From positions 1-33,268 of the forward strand of contig CAMGKS010000001.1 of the NCBI GenBank assembly GCA_946056785.1: 33,268 nucleotides of DNA, in the 5' to 3' direction. Below, in pieces: positions 7,879-16,800 of the stretch. This stretch comes from an uncultured Clostridia bacterium. GTDB lineage: Bacteria; Bacillota; Clostridia; Christensenellales; CAG-917. Below the pieces are notes generated by a model. That model did not search any database. It was not told the DNA's origin and saw nothing but the letters and a program-made list of their open reading frames with translations. Every line of letters begins with the position of its first letter. Within the stretch, counting starts at the first letter, position 1. The translations under genes and the position numbers were made by a program.

Positions 7879-7926
7879 ATTTCACTCATAGATTAACGCC
7901 TTTTTCGGTTTTGCTTTTTAGTTAAA

Positions 7927-7948
7927 GAGAAGACCGCAAGGTCTTCTC
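7927..7948 (-). terminator. Hairpin, probable terminator of the GtrA-like gene
   Basis: A perfect 9-bp stem, GAGAAGACC/GGTCTTCTC, with a 4-base loop lies 52 bases after the GtrA-like stop. On the minus strand it is followed only by TTTAACT, so the T-run is short and the call is moderate. Confidence 0.55.
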
Positions 7949-7999
7949 CTGTCAATAACGTTTGCAAATTAAAGCTGAGCCTTTTTACAATTATATAAA

Positions 8000-8716
8000 T
8001 TATTGTTCGTCGCTATTTTCTTCACCCGAAACTTCGGCTTGCAACGCCTCTTTTTCTCTCTTTTTCTTGCCCCAATCACGCATAACAAGGAATTTATTGC
8101 CGAGGAAGCTGATAATCAATGCGGCAATACCTGCTACCGCTTGTCCGGCAAGGTTGTAAAGAAGAGCCAAAAATTCCGATGCGTCCGGTTTTGCGTTCCA
8201 ACAAGCTTTTGTAATAGCGCCGCCGAGCAACGTCTGCATGAAGATGATAAACAAAGCAAGTATAACGTACATGGTGATAGATACGGCAAGATTGTTCGTC
8301 GCCTTAAACGTCTTTTTTCTGTTCAATATGAACGTCAACACCTGACCTACTATCGAACCGACTAAAAAGCCGATAAACTCACCGGTTGTATCGTAAGCAA
8401 ATATGCTTATGCTGCCTACCGGAAGTCCGACAAATTTTTCCGCCAAAACCGTACCCGTCGCAAGCCTTAACAAGGAAAGCACGTAAGTGACGATAAGCTG
8501 CGACGCTCCGCAAACCATACTGAACAACGTAAACAGTACCATTTGTCTTACGTCTTCGTTAGCCTGAATTTTATCGACAAGCTTTTGAAGCCATTGAGGA
8601 AGTTTTCTTTTCTTCTTTTCGGTCTCGCCGTTTTCGACGACTTCCGTCGTTCCTACGGCAGACTCTTGTGTCACAGTCGTTGTTTCTTCGACTGCTTCGC
8701 TTTTGATTTCGTCCAT
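8000..8716 (-). CDS. GtrA-like integral membrane protein
   Basis: A protein of 238 residues. The N-terminus (1-55) is charged and cytoplasmic, rich in Glu/Thr, then KKKRK. About four membrane segments follow (roughly 59-85, 111-131, 145-165, 185-205), and the tail is charged (KKKREKEALQAE...). The GtrA-family signatures are FILNRKKTF after the second segment and FLGNKFLVMRDW after the last. GtrA-type proteins are linked to moving lipid-linked sugars or to surface polysaccharide modification, but no glycosyltransferase is adjacent, so the substrate is unknown. The start at 8716 follows AAGGAG by six bases; the longer frame upstream has none. It has its own consensus promoter carrying a dyad. 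Confidence 0.7.
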   Translation of the reverse strand: MDEIKSEAVEETTTVTQESAVGTTEVVENGETEKKKRKLPQWLQKLVDKIQANEDVRQMVLFTLFSMVCGASQLIVTYVLSLLRLATGTVLAEKFVGLPVGSISIFAYDTTGEFIGFLVGSIVGQVLTFILNRKKTFKATNNLAVSITMYVILALFIIFMQTLLGGAITKACWNAKPDASEFLALLYNLAGQAVAGIAALIISFLGNKFLVMRDWGKKKREKEALQAEVSGEENSDEQ

Positions 8717-8744
8717 AATTTTCTCCTTATGCTTTGTAGCTATA

Positions 8745-8766
8745 TCATTATAACCCCGTATAATGA
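8745..8766 (-). promoter_or_regulatory. Dyad over the -10 box of the GtrA-like gene: operator candidate
   Basis: A perfect 8-bp inverted repeat, TCATTATA-N6-TATAATGA, covers the -10 box and part of the promoter spacer. A protein bound here would block RNA polymerase. Confidence 0.5.
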
Positions 8767-8775
8767 CGCTGTCAA
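8747..8775 (-). promoter_or_regulatory. Consensus sigma-A-type promoter of the GtrA-like gene
   Basis: Minus strand: TTGACA (8775-8770), a 17-base spacer, and TATAAT (8752-8747). This is an exact consensus match, about 30 bases before the ATG and just after the DEAD-box gene stop. Confidence 0.85.
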
Positions 8776-8782
8776 GGTGCAA

Positions 8783-10684
8783 TTATTTTCGCCTTCCGTT
8801 TCCGCCGCGGTATTTATTGTCTCCGAAATTTTTATTCCGTCCCGCATTGTTCTTTTTGACAGACGCTTTATTGTTCTTTCCTGACGGTTTATCAAAACTT
8901 TTGTTTTTGCTTTTTCCGTTTGTGTTTTTATTTCCGTTTGTGTTTTTATTTGCGTTTGCGTTCCTTTCTTCAAAACGTCTGTCCGACTTAACTGCGGTTT
9001 TATTGCTTTTTCCGTTGTCGGAACGTTTTTGTCCGCTCTTTTTAGTTCCGCTTCTTTTACCGCCGTCCGCAAACCCTAATTTTCCGCTTAAATAGTCGTC
9101 ATCAAAATCATCGAAATAATAACGTTTTTTCGGTTTTTGTTCTGATGCGGCGTCGTTCCTTTTTTCGGTGATTTTATTATCGGTTTTTGTTTTGTTTCCG
9201 TTCGTTTTGGCTTTAACCGAATTTTTATTGCCTAATTTATTGGCAACTTTCGATTTTCCGCCCTTACTTTTTCCGTAAACGTTTTTTATGGCGTTATCCT
9301 GTTTTTCTTTGCCTGCCTGTTCAACGGTGATAAACCTGCCTGAATGCTTTGCTCCGCTTACGGAAAGCGCATTGTTTAAATACTCAGGCTTTACTTCGAA
9401 AAACGAATATAGCTCCAACACTTTGACGTTTTTTATTTCGTCTACAGGAAGCGAAGAATTTACGCTGACGAATTTTCTTAACTCTGCGTCGTTGATACGG
9501 TCTTTCGTGCCTAAGTTTAAAAACAGTTTAACGGTTTCCTCGTTTTTACTCTTTGCCGTAAAACCTTCGCTGAGTCCGTCAAGTATCAATTCTTCAATAG
9601 GCGTTTTGGTAAGCTTTTCATAGAGATTAAGTCGGTATATATCTTTTTTAGTCACAAAAGAAATCGCTTCGCCCGTCCTATTCGCTCTTGCCGTTCTGCC
9701 TATTCTGTGAACGTAAAACTCTTCGTCGTGAGGTACGTCGTAATTGAAAATCGCTTCGACGCCGTCAACGTCTATGCCTCGTGCGGCTACGTCCGTTGCG
9801 ACAAGTACGTTCAGCTGCTTTTCCCTATACGCCTTCATTATCTTATCTCTGAAGCGTTGTTTGAGGTCGCCGTGCAATCCGGCGCAAAGATATCCATCGC
9901 CGTCAAGCTTTTCATAGAGTGCGTCAACTCTTGCTTTCGTATTGCAAAATACTAAAACAAATTTATAATTTCGCTCTCTTAAAATGCGTTTCAACGCGTC
10001 GTATTTTTTATCTTCTGAAAGTTTGACGTAAATTTGTTTTATTTGCGGAACTTCCGACTCTCCCACCGTAGTTTTGATTTTTACGGGATTCGTCTGATAG
10101 CCCGAAGAAATCTCCATTATCTCTTTGGGCATCGTTGCGCTTAAAAGGGCGGTTTGACGTATGGAAGGAAGTTTCTTTTCTATCTGGTCGATATCGCCTC
10201 TGAACCCCATATCGAGCATTTCGTCGGCTTCGTCGAGTATAAATGAAGTCGTGCCGTGAAGTTTCAAAGTTTTGCGACGGATATGGTCTATAACTCTGCC
10301 CGGCGTTCCTACCACGATATGCGGCTTACGTCTTAACGCCGCCATTTGTTTTTCAACGTTCTGTCCGCCGTATAAAGCCGTTATTCTTACCGACGTATGA
10401 GCGGCAATCTTTTTTAGTTCCCGTTCGATTTGCATGGCAAGTTCTCTTGTAGGGCAAAGGACAAGCCCTTGCACAAGCGAATTGTCTGCGTCGATTTTTT
10501 CCACAAGCGGCAAGCCGAAAGCGCACGTTTTTCCCGTGCCCGTCGGCGCTTGCGCCAAACAATCTTTTCCGTCAAGCAAAACGGGAATTACTTCTGCCTG
10601 CACGGGAGTAGGTTCTTTAAAACCCATTTCGGCTATTGCCGACTTTATTTCGTCTTTGACGTTTAATTCGTTGAAAGTGTTGAT
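8783..10684 (-). CDS. DEAD-box ATP-dependent RNA helicase, non-AUG start
   Basis: Unwinds RNA using ATP; probable roles are ribosome assembly or mRNA turnover. Helicase motifs in order: Q motif GFKEPTPVQ, APTGTGKT, PTREL, TPGR, DEAD in LDEADEMLDMGF, SAT, and HRIGRTAR. A DbpA-like RNA-binding domain follows (LFLNLGTKDRINDAELRKF to SGRFITVEQ), then a long Lys/Asn/Arg-rich disordered tail with NKNTNG repeats. The first ATG (10625-10627) has no SD site and would cut off the conserved Phe upstream of the Q motif. The frame stays open and homologous upstream (NTFNELNVKDEIKSAIAEMGF) to an AAAGGAG site at 10697-10691. At the usual six-base spacing the codon is ATC (10684-10682); ATT lies one codon earlier. 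The total is 633 residues from ATC. It lies 56 bases after pyrE and is probably co-transcribed with it. Confidence 0.88.
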   Translation of the reverse strand: MNTFNELNVKDEIKSAIAEMGFKEPTPVQAEVIPVLLDGKDCLAQAPTGTGKTCAFGLPLVEKIDADNSLVQGLVLCPTRELAMQIERELKKIAAHTSVRITALYGGQNVEKQMAALRRKPHIVVGTPGRVIDHIRRKTLKLHGTTSFILDEADEMLDMGFRGDIDQIEKKLPSIRQTALLSATMPKEIMEISSGYQTNPVKIKTTVGESEVPQIKQIYVKLSEDKKYDALKRILRERNYKFVLVFCNTKARVDALYEKLDGDGYLCAGLHGDLKQRFRDKIMKAYREKQLNVLVATDVAARGIDVDGVEAIFNYDVPHDEEFYVHRIGRTARANRTGEAISFVTKKDIYRLNLYEKLTKTPIEELILDGLSEGFTAKSKNEETVKLFLNLGTKDRINDAELRKFVSVNSSLPVDEIKNVKVLELYSFFEVKPEYLNNALSVSGAKHSGRFITVEQAGKEKQDNAIKNVYGKSKGGKSKVANKLGNKNSVKAKTNGNKTKTDNKITEKRNDAASEQKPKKRYYFDDFDDDYLSGKLGFADGGKRSGTKKSGQKRSDNGKSNKTAVKSDRRFEERNANANKNTNGNKNTNGKSKNKSFDKPSGKNNKASVKKNNAGRNKNFGDNKYRGGNGRRK

Positions 10685-10690
10685 AATATG

Positions 10691-10697
10691 CTCCTTT
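10691..10697 (-). promoter_or_regulatory. Ribosome-binding site that decides the DEAD-box start
   Basis: AAAGGAG on the minus strand, six bases before an ATC codon and three before an ATT codon, both in frame with the helicase. No ATG or GTG is in range. An in-frame TAA at 10702-10700 closes the frame upstream. Confidence 0.7.
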
Positions 10698-10729
10698 TGT
10701 TAAACGAAAACCGCAACGGCTTACTCTTC

Positions 10730-10757
10730 GGCAATCCGTGTTATTCCACCGATTGCC
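10730..10757 (-). other. Hairpin enclosing the pyrE stop codon
   Basis: On the minus strand, GGCAATCgGTG pairs with CACgGATTGCC, a 10-bp stem with one mismatch and a 6-base loop that holds the TAA stop. No T-run follows, so it is not an intrinsic terminator. It separates pyrE from the DEAD-box gene and could act in mRNA stability or processing. Confidence 0.5.
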
Positions 10758-11397
10758 ATGATGCGTCCTGCGGATTTTCTCTGAAAGCAAGCAGCATGCG
10801 TTTTTCTCTGTCCGTGATATACCCGTTTTTTATAGCCGCTTCCAAAACGGCGTCGAGATTTGATAGAGATACGTTTTTTACTTTTGCAAGCGTAAGTTTT
10901 TCCTCGCCCTTTTTAAGTCCGTAAGTAAAGACGGAAACGATTCCCAAAACTTGAGCTCCGCTATCTCTAAGGGCGTTTACCACGTCAATAGACGACCCTG
11001 CCGTCGAAATTAAATCTTCTACTACGACTACCTTCTTGCCCTTAGGGTCTGCGCCCTCTATTTTGTTTTCTCTGCCGTGAGACTTTTCACTGCTTCTGAC
11101 GTATCCCATCGGAAGCTGTAAAATTTCGCTCATTATCGCCGCATGAGGAATCCCTGCCGTTGACGTTCCGTAGAGAACTTCGCATTCGGGATACTCTTTT
11201 TTTACGATTTGAGCCATCGAATTTTCGATAAATTTTCTTTTTTGGGGATAGGCAAGCGTTAAACGGTTGTCGCAATAAATCGGCGACTTAATGCCGCTTG
11301 CCCAAGTAAAAGGCTCGGACGGTCTTAAAAAGACTGCTTTGATTGAAAGTAAAATTTCTGCTACTTCTATTTCTGTATTTAACTGTTTTATTTCCAT
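10741..11397 (-). CDS. pyrE: Orotate phosphoribosyltransferase
   Basis: Joins orotate and PRPP to give OMP, the fifth step of UMP synthesis. The protein has 218 residues. The PRPP loop VVVVEDLISTAGSS (123-136) and the active-site region GYVRSSEKSHGRENKIEG (flexible Lys/His loop) are intact, and YGTSTAGIPHAA is typical of the family. The start at 11397 is chosen because AAGGGTGA lies just upstream and homology begins there. A longer frame to 11451 is low-complexity Lys/Asn sequence from a non-ATG codon. It is separated from pyrF by 130 bases, the largest gap inside the pyr operon. Confidence 0.95.
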   Translation of the reverse strand: MEIKQLNTEIEVAEILLSIKAVFLRPSEPFTWASGIKSPIYCDNRLTLAYPQKRKFIENSMAQIVKKEYPECEVLYGTSTAGIPHAAIMSEILQLPMGYVRSSEKSHGRENKIEGADPKGKKVVVVEDLISTAGSSIDVVNALRDSGAQVLGIVSVFTYGLKKGEEKLTLAKVKNVSLSNLDAVLEAAIKNGYITDREKRMLLAFRENPQDASWQSVE

Positions 11398-11527
11398 AAT
11401 TATATCACCCTTTTTGTTTTTTTGTTTCGATTTAATTGCGTTTCCTTTCAAATTGACGCATTATTTTTCCTTTTTCATAATAAGGCGGATAAACGCCTGA
11501 TAAGGTTACTCTTTTTACGTTTAAACT
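11398..11527 (-). other. pyrF-pyrE intercistronic gap with two small hairpins
   Basis: In an operon whose other genes overlap, this 130-base gap holds two short hairpins on the minus strand: AGGCG-N6-CGCCT near 11490-11505 and TGCGT-N14-ACGCA near 11442-11465. Neither has a T-run, so they are not convincing terminators. No clear promoter with both boxes was found. Confidence 0.35.
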
Positions 11528-12214
11528 TTAATTCAAAAACTCTTTTTTGCACTTTAAGTATGCTTCGAGCGGATTTTCGGAACCCGTTATCGACCTGCCG
11601 ACAACTATGTAATCGCTTCCCTGCTCCTTTGCGAAAGACGGAGTCGCGACTCTTTTTTGGTCGCCTACGCTGTCGCCTTCGAGTCTTATGCCCGGAGTTA
11701 CGGAAATAAGGTTGAGGTCTTTTGCTATGCACGCTTCATACGGCGAACATACTATTCCGTCAAGTCCTGCCTTTGCGGCGTTTTCCGCATATTTTTTAAC
11801 CGCTTCTTTTGCGGATAAATTTATGCCCAACTCGTTTTTTACCGCATTATCGTCAAGCGACGTAAGAATGGTAACGGCTATGAGTTTTGCGTCTTTTGAA
11901 CCGCCTTCGTTAAGTCCTCTTTTTGCCGCTTTCATCATTTCGATTCCGCCGCCTGCATGCACGTTCGTTATATCGACTCCAAGCTTTCCGAGATTTTTCA
12001 TCGCCTTGTAAACCGTGTTCGGAATGTCGTGAAGTTTTAAATCTAAAAAGATTTTATACCCCTTGTTTTTGAGCTCTCTGACAAGCGGTGCCCCCTCTCG
12101 GTAAAACAATTCCATGCCGATTTTCAAAAACGGTTTTTCTTCGCCCATTTTATTCAAAAACAAATTGAGTTCTTCTTTATCTGCAAAATCGCAGGCTATC
12201 ATAACGTCTCTCAT
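11528..12214 (-). CDS. pyrF: Orotidine 5'-phosphate decarboxylase
   Basis: Decarboxylates OMP to UMP, the last step of the pathway. The protein has 228 residues in a TIM barrel. The catalytic array is DLKLHDIPNTV (D58, K60, D63), and the phosphate-binding elements are VTPGIR and VVGRSIT near the C-terminus, so it is the short bacterial type. The ATG overlaps the pyrD stop in an ATGA, and GGGAG six bases ahead lies inside pyrD, which indicates coupled translation. Confidence 0.96.
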   Translation of the reverse strand: MRDVMIACDFADKEELNLFLNKMGEEKPFLKIGMELFYREGAPLVRELKNKGYKIFLDLKLHDIPNTVYKAMKNLGKLGVDITNVHAGGGIEMMKAAKRGLNEGGSKDAKLIAVTILTSLDDNAVKNELGINLSAKEAVKKYAENAAKAGLDGIVCSPYEACIAKDLNLISVTPGIRLEGDSVGDQKRVATPSFAKEQGSDYIVVGRSITGSENPLEAYLKCKKEFLN

Positions 12215-13137
12215 TTTACGCTCCCTATAATTTCATTTATATCTTTTACGTTTAACTCGTCAAGTACCGTCGGCAAATCGTTTATTATCTGTTGCGACGC
12301 ATAAGGATTGACAAGATTTTCCGTTCCTACCATAACCGCGGTTGCTCCTGCCATCATCATTTCGACCGCTTCTCTGGCCGACGTAATTCCGCCCATTCCT
12401 ACAACGGGAACGGAAACCGCTTTATATACGTCGTTTACCATTTTCAACGCCACGGGGAAAACGCCTCTTCCGCTGTAACCGCCGCTGCCGACTGCAAGTA
12501 TAGGCTTTCTTGTCGCTAAATCTATTCGCATACCCACAAGAGTGTTTATTAAACTTATTCCGTCCGCTCCTGCACCTTCGACGGCTTTCGCCATTTCCGA
12601 TATGCTTGTGACGTTGGGGCTGAGCTTAACCATAATAGGTTTTTGGGAAACCGCTTTTACCGCTTTAACGAGATTTTCCGCAACCGACGGATTTGTTCCG
12701 AACGCCATTCCGCCTCCTTTTACGTTAGGGCATGAAATATTGAGTTCGATTGCAAACACCTTGTCGCATGCGTTGAATCTACGCACCACTTCGACGTATT
12801 CGTCAACGCTGTGCCCTCCAACGTTTGCAATAACTTTTCCGTCGTAAACTTTTTTCAGTTTTTCGATTTCTTCGGATATCACTTTATCGACGCCCTTGTT
12901 TTGCAAACCTATTGAATTTAACATTCCAACCGGGCATTCGGCGACTCGTGGCAACGGATTTCCGTATCTTTCGTTAAGCGTCGTACCTTTTAAGGATATG
13001 GAACCGAGACAGTTTATGTCGTACACGTCGGCGAACTCATAGCCGAAACCGAACGTTCCGCTTGCCGGTATAACGGGATTTTTAAGTTCATAGCCGAACA
13101 GATTTACTTTTAAATTAAAGTCTTTTAAATTATTCAA
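12211..13137 (-). CDS. pyrD: Dihydroorotate dehydrogenase, class 1B catalytic subunit
   Basis: Oxidises dihydroorotate to orotate with FMN. The protein has 308 residues. The catalytic Cys136 in NISCPNVKGGGMAFG marks class 1, as opposed to the Ser of class 2. MVKLSPN, SLINT and VVGMGGI form the FMN site. The PyrK electron-transfer partner is encoded directly upstream, so the enzyme is class 1B and passes electrons to NAD+. The start codon appears to be TTG (13137), seven bases after an AAAGGAG inside the pyrK end; the two genes overlap by 8 bases. Confidence 0.96.
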   Translation of the reverse strand: MNNLKDFNLKVNLFGYELKNPVIPASGTFGFGYEFADVYDINCLGSISLKGTTLNERYGNPLPRVAECPVGMLNSIGLQNKGVDKVISEEIEKLKKVYDGKVIANVGGHSVDEYVEVVRRFNACDKVFAIELNISCPNVKGGGMAFGTNPSVAENLVKAVKAVSQKPIMVKLSPNVTSISEMAKAVEGAGADGISLINTLVGMRIDLATRKPILAVGSGGYSGRGVFPVALKMVNDVYKAVSVPVVGMGGITSAREAVEMMMAGATAVMVGTENLVNPYASQQIINDLPTVLDELNVKDINEIIGSVK

Positions 13138-13858
13138 AAATTATCTCCTTTGCATAGAAAACAGGTCCGTCTTTGCAAACCCTTTTTGCTCCGTCGGTAG
13201 TCATAATCGAGCAACCCATACATGCTCCGAAACCGCACGCCATTCTCGCTTCCATAGAAATCTCGCCGTTTGTCGAATAGCTTGCAACACGCTTTAACAT
13301 TGCCAGCGAGCCGCACGCATAATAGAAATCACAGTCGAAATCATAATGCTTTAATGCTTCGACAACGTTGCCCTTAAACCCCGACGTGCCGTCGTCGGTT
13401 GCCACCTTTACATCCGCCACGTTCTTGAAATCGTTTAGAAACACAAGGTCGCTTTGCGTTCTGGCACCAAGCAGCATTTCGGCTTTTATCCCCTTTTCTT
13501 TAAACGTCTTTGCTAAATAATATAAAGGTGCCGCTCCTAAACCGCCTCCTATCAAAAGCGGTTTTTTGGCTTTGTCCACGTTAAACCCGTTTCCGAGTTC
13601 TGTCAATGCGTCGATTTTTTCGCCCCTTTTCATCGTCGCCATTTTTGCCGTTCCTTGTCCTACAACCTTATACAAAAGACTCAGCTCTCCCTTTTCAAAG
13701 TCGTATACGCCGAAAGGACGTCTTAACGTAAACCCGTCTACTTTCAGTTCGACAAACTGTCCCGCCTTATATTCGTTTTCTTCTTTTTCGAATTTCATGA
13801 CGAAAACGTCGTCGGATATTTGTTTGTTATCTTTTACCGTTAAAATCTGATTTTTCAT
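13130..13858 (-). CDS. pyrK: Dihydroorotate dehydrogenase electron-transfer subunit
   Basis: A FAD and [2Fe-2S] subunit that carries electrons from PyrD to NAD+. The protein has 242 residues. FAD binding is shown by LRRPFGVYDF (about 45-54), NAD by LLIGGGLGAAPLYYLA, and the iron-sulfur cysteines are C208, C213, C216 and C228 (CGFGACMGC...C). The ATG is chosen at 13858, where TAATG makes a one-base overlap with the carB stop. A TTG three codons earlier is also in frame. Translation is probably coupled to carB. Confidence 0.95.
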   Translation of the reverse strand: MKNQILTVKDNKQISDDVFVMKFEKEENEYKAGQFVELKVDGFTLRRPFGVYDFEKGELSLLYKVVGQGTAKMATMKRGEKIDALTELGNGFNVDKAKKPLLIGGGLGAAPLYYLAKTFKEKGIKAEMLLGARTQSDLVFLNDFKNVADVKVATDDGTSGFKGNVVEALKHYDFDCDFYYACGSLAMLKRVASYSTNGEISMEARMACGFGACMGCSIMTTDGAKRVCKDGPVFYAKEIIFE

Positions 13859-16800
13859 TATATACAAGAAATCCCCATAGTAGTTTCTTCGAGCACGTCA
13901 AGCAATACGCTGACTGTGTCGAGCGACGTAAACACAGGCACGTTGTTCTCAATCGCCGTACGTCTGATTTTGACTCCGTCCTTTGCGCCCGTCATTTCCC
14001 CTTCGCTTATCGTATTGACAACGTAAGTTACGTAACCTTTTCTTAACGATTCCAGAATTTCTTCCGAACCTTGCGAAATCTTCTTTTTAACTCTCGTTCT
14101 TATTCCGTGCCGTTTCAAAAATTCTGCCGTTCCGCTTGTAGCTTCTATATTGAAGCCGAGGTCGTAAAATCTTTTAAGAAGAGGCAAAGCGACGTCTTTG
14201 TCCTTATCTGCAATGGTCGCAAAAACCGTTCCGTAATTTGCGACTTTCATTCCCGACGCCTTTATCGCTTTTAGTATCGCCCTGTTTATCGATTTATCAT
14301 AGCCTATTGCTTCACCGGTAGATTTCATTTCAGGCGACAAAACCGCGTCAAGTCCGCTGAGCTTTGAAAAACTGAACACGGGAGCTTTTACGTACCATCT
14401 GTCTTTTTTCGGATATACGCCGACGTAACCTTGCTCTTTAAGGCTCTTATTTAACATAACTTTTGTCGAGACGTTTGCAATCGGCACGCCCGTTGACTTG
14501 GCAAGGAAAGGAACGGAACGCGAACTTCTCGGATTGACTTCGATTATATAAACTTTGTCGTTATCCTTTCTGTCCACTATAAATTGGATATTGAACGGCC
14601 CGACTAATCCTAACGCAACGCCTACCTTCTGCGTATAGTCGATAATGACTTTTTCCACGTCGTCGCCGAGCGACCGTGCCGGATAGACGCTCATAGAATC
14701 TCCCGAATGTACGCCCGCCTTTTCGATGTGTTCCATAATGCCCGGAATAAAAACTTCTTTTCCGTCGCATACGGCGTCCACTTCGCACTCCGTACCTATG
14801 ATATACTTATCTATAAGCACAGGGTGCTTTTTATTAAGTTTTACAGCTTCCGACAAAAACACTTTCAACGCCTTTTCGTCGTAAACTATTCTCATCATTC
14901 TTCCGCCCAAAACGTAACTCGGTCTGACAAGAACGGGGTATCCTATTTCCTTTGCCGCCTTTACTCCGTCGTCGACGTTGAACACCGCTTTGCCGTTCGG
15001 CATAGGAATATCGAGCGAATTAAGCACTTCGATAAATTGGTCTCTGTCTTCGGCTTTTGCAATCGCCTTACTGTCGCTGCCTATAATTTTCACTCCCGCC
15101 GCCGCAAGGTCGTCGGCAAGATTTATCGCCGTTTGTCCGCCGAGAGCTACGATTACTCCGTCGGGTTTTTCAAGGTCGATTACGTTCATAACGTCTTCAA
15201 ACGTCAACGGCTCGAAGTAGAGTTTGTCCGACAAAGTATAATCTGTCGAAACGGTTTCGGGATTGTTGTTTATGATAATCGCTTCATACCCTTCTTCTTT
15301 CAACGCCCATACCGCATGCACGGTTGAATAGTCGAATTCGACGCCCTGTCCTATTCTTATCGGTCCGCTTCCTAAAACTATGACTTTTTTATCCGTCGTA
15401 ACAATAGATTCGTTTTCCCTTTCATAAGTCGAATAGAAATACGGTATATACGATTTAAATTCGCTTGCGCAGGTATCTATCATTTTATATACCGGCGTTA
15501 TACCGTTTGCCTTTCTCATTTCATAAATTTCCGCCGCCGAGACGTCCCATATAGAAGCTATGTATTCGTCCGAAAAACCGAAGCGTTTCGCTTTGTAAAG
15601 AGCTTCTGCCGTTTTATCCGACTCTTTAAGTTCTTTTTCAAGTTCGGTTATGTGCAATACCTTTTCAAGGAAGAAGCGGTCGATTTTCGTCAAAAGATAT
15701 ACGTAGTCGACGGAGATATCCTTTCTGAAAGCTTCGGCTATCGCAAAGATACGCTCGTCGGTATTCTCTATTATACAGTCCACCAAATCGTGGCGGGACA
15801 TATCTTTGAACTTATTCAGTTGCAAATGGTTGACGCCTATTTCAAGAGAACGCACGGCTTTTAAAAGACTTTCTTCAATCGTTCTTCCTATCGCCATAAC
15901 TTCGCCCGTCGCTTTCATCTGCGTGCTGAGCGTTCTGTTTGCGTCGGCAAACTTATCGAAAGGAAATCTCGGAACTTTTGTCACGACGTAGTCCAAAGTC
16001 GGTTCGAACGCCGCTTTTGTGTTTGCTATGTCTATCTCGTCAAGAGTCAGTCCGCAGGCGATTTTTGCCGAAACTCTTGCTATCGGATAGCCGCTTGCTT
16101 TCGACGCGAGAGCGGACGAACGGCTTACTCTCGGGTTTACTTCTATGACGTAATATTTAAAGCTGAACGGGTCAAGCGAAAACTGCACGTTGCAACCGCC
16201 TTCGATTTTCAAAGCTCTTATTATTTTCAACGCACTGTTACGCAACATCTGATATTCTTTGTTCGTCAAAGTCTGACTTGGAGCGACTACTATACTGTCG
16301 CCCGTGTGTATGCCGACGGGGTCTATATTTTCCATATTACAGACAACGAGCGCCGTATCGTTTTTATCCCTTAAAACTTCGTATTCTATCTCTTTAAAGC
16401 CCTTTATCGATTTTTCGACAAGCACCTGCCTTACGGGAGAAAGTTTAAGAGCGTTTTTGACAAGCGGAATAAGTTCGTCAATATTATCCGCAAAACCGCC
16501 GCCCGTGCCGCCTAAAGTAAACGCAGGTCTTATGATAACAGGATATCCGACTTTTTCCGCCGCAATAAGAGCTTCATCAACGGTCGTAGCTGTAAGCGAT
16601 TCCAAAATAGGTTCTCCTATCTGCTCGCAAAGTTCTTTGAAAAGCTGTCTGTCTTCCGCCTTGGATATGGCGTCGTAGCTCGTTCCCAAAAGTTCGACCT
16701 GACATTCTTCCAGAATACCTTTTTTGTAAAGCTGCATACCTAAGTTAAGTCCCGTCTGTCCGCCTATCGAACAAAGCAAACCGTCGGGTCTTTCATAACG

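Noticed and set aside
7841..7893. Leader peptide of 16 codons before serine dehydratase (minus strand)
   Set aside because: The ATG has only a poor ribosome site, and the short frame runs through the direct repeats, which explain its composition.
14707..15327. Long open frame on the + strand (206 residues)
   Set aside because: It lies fully opposite carB, whose motifs are intact there; the product is rich in Arg, Phe and Tyr, as expected of an antisense shadow.
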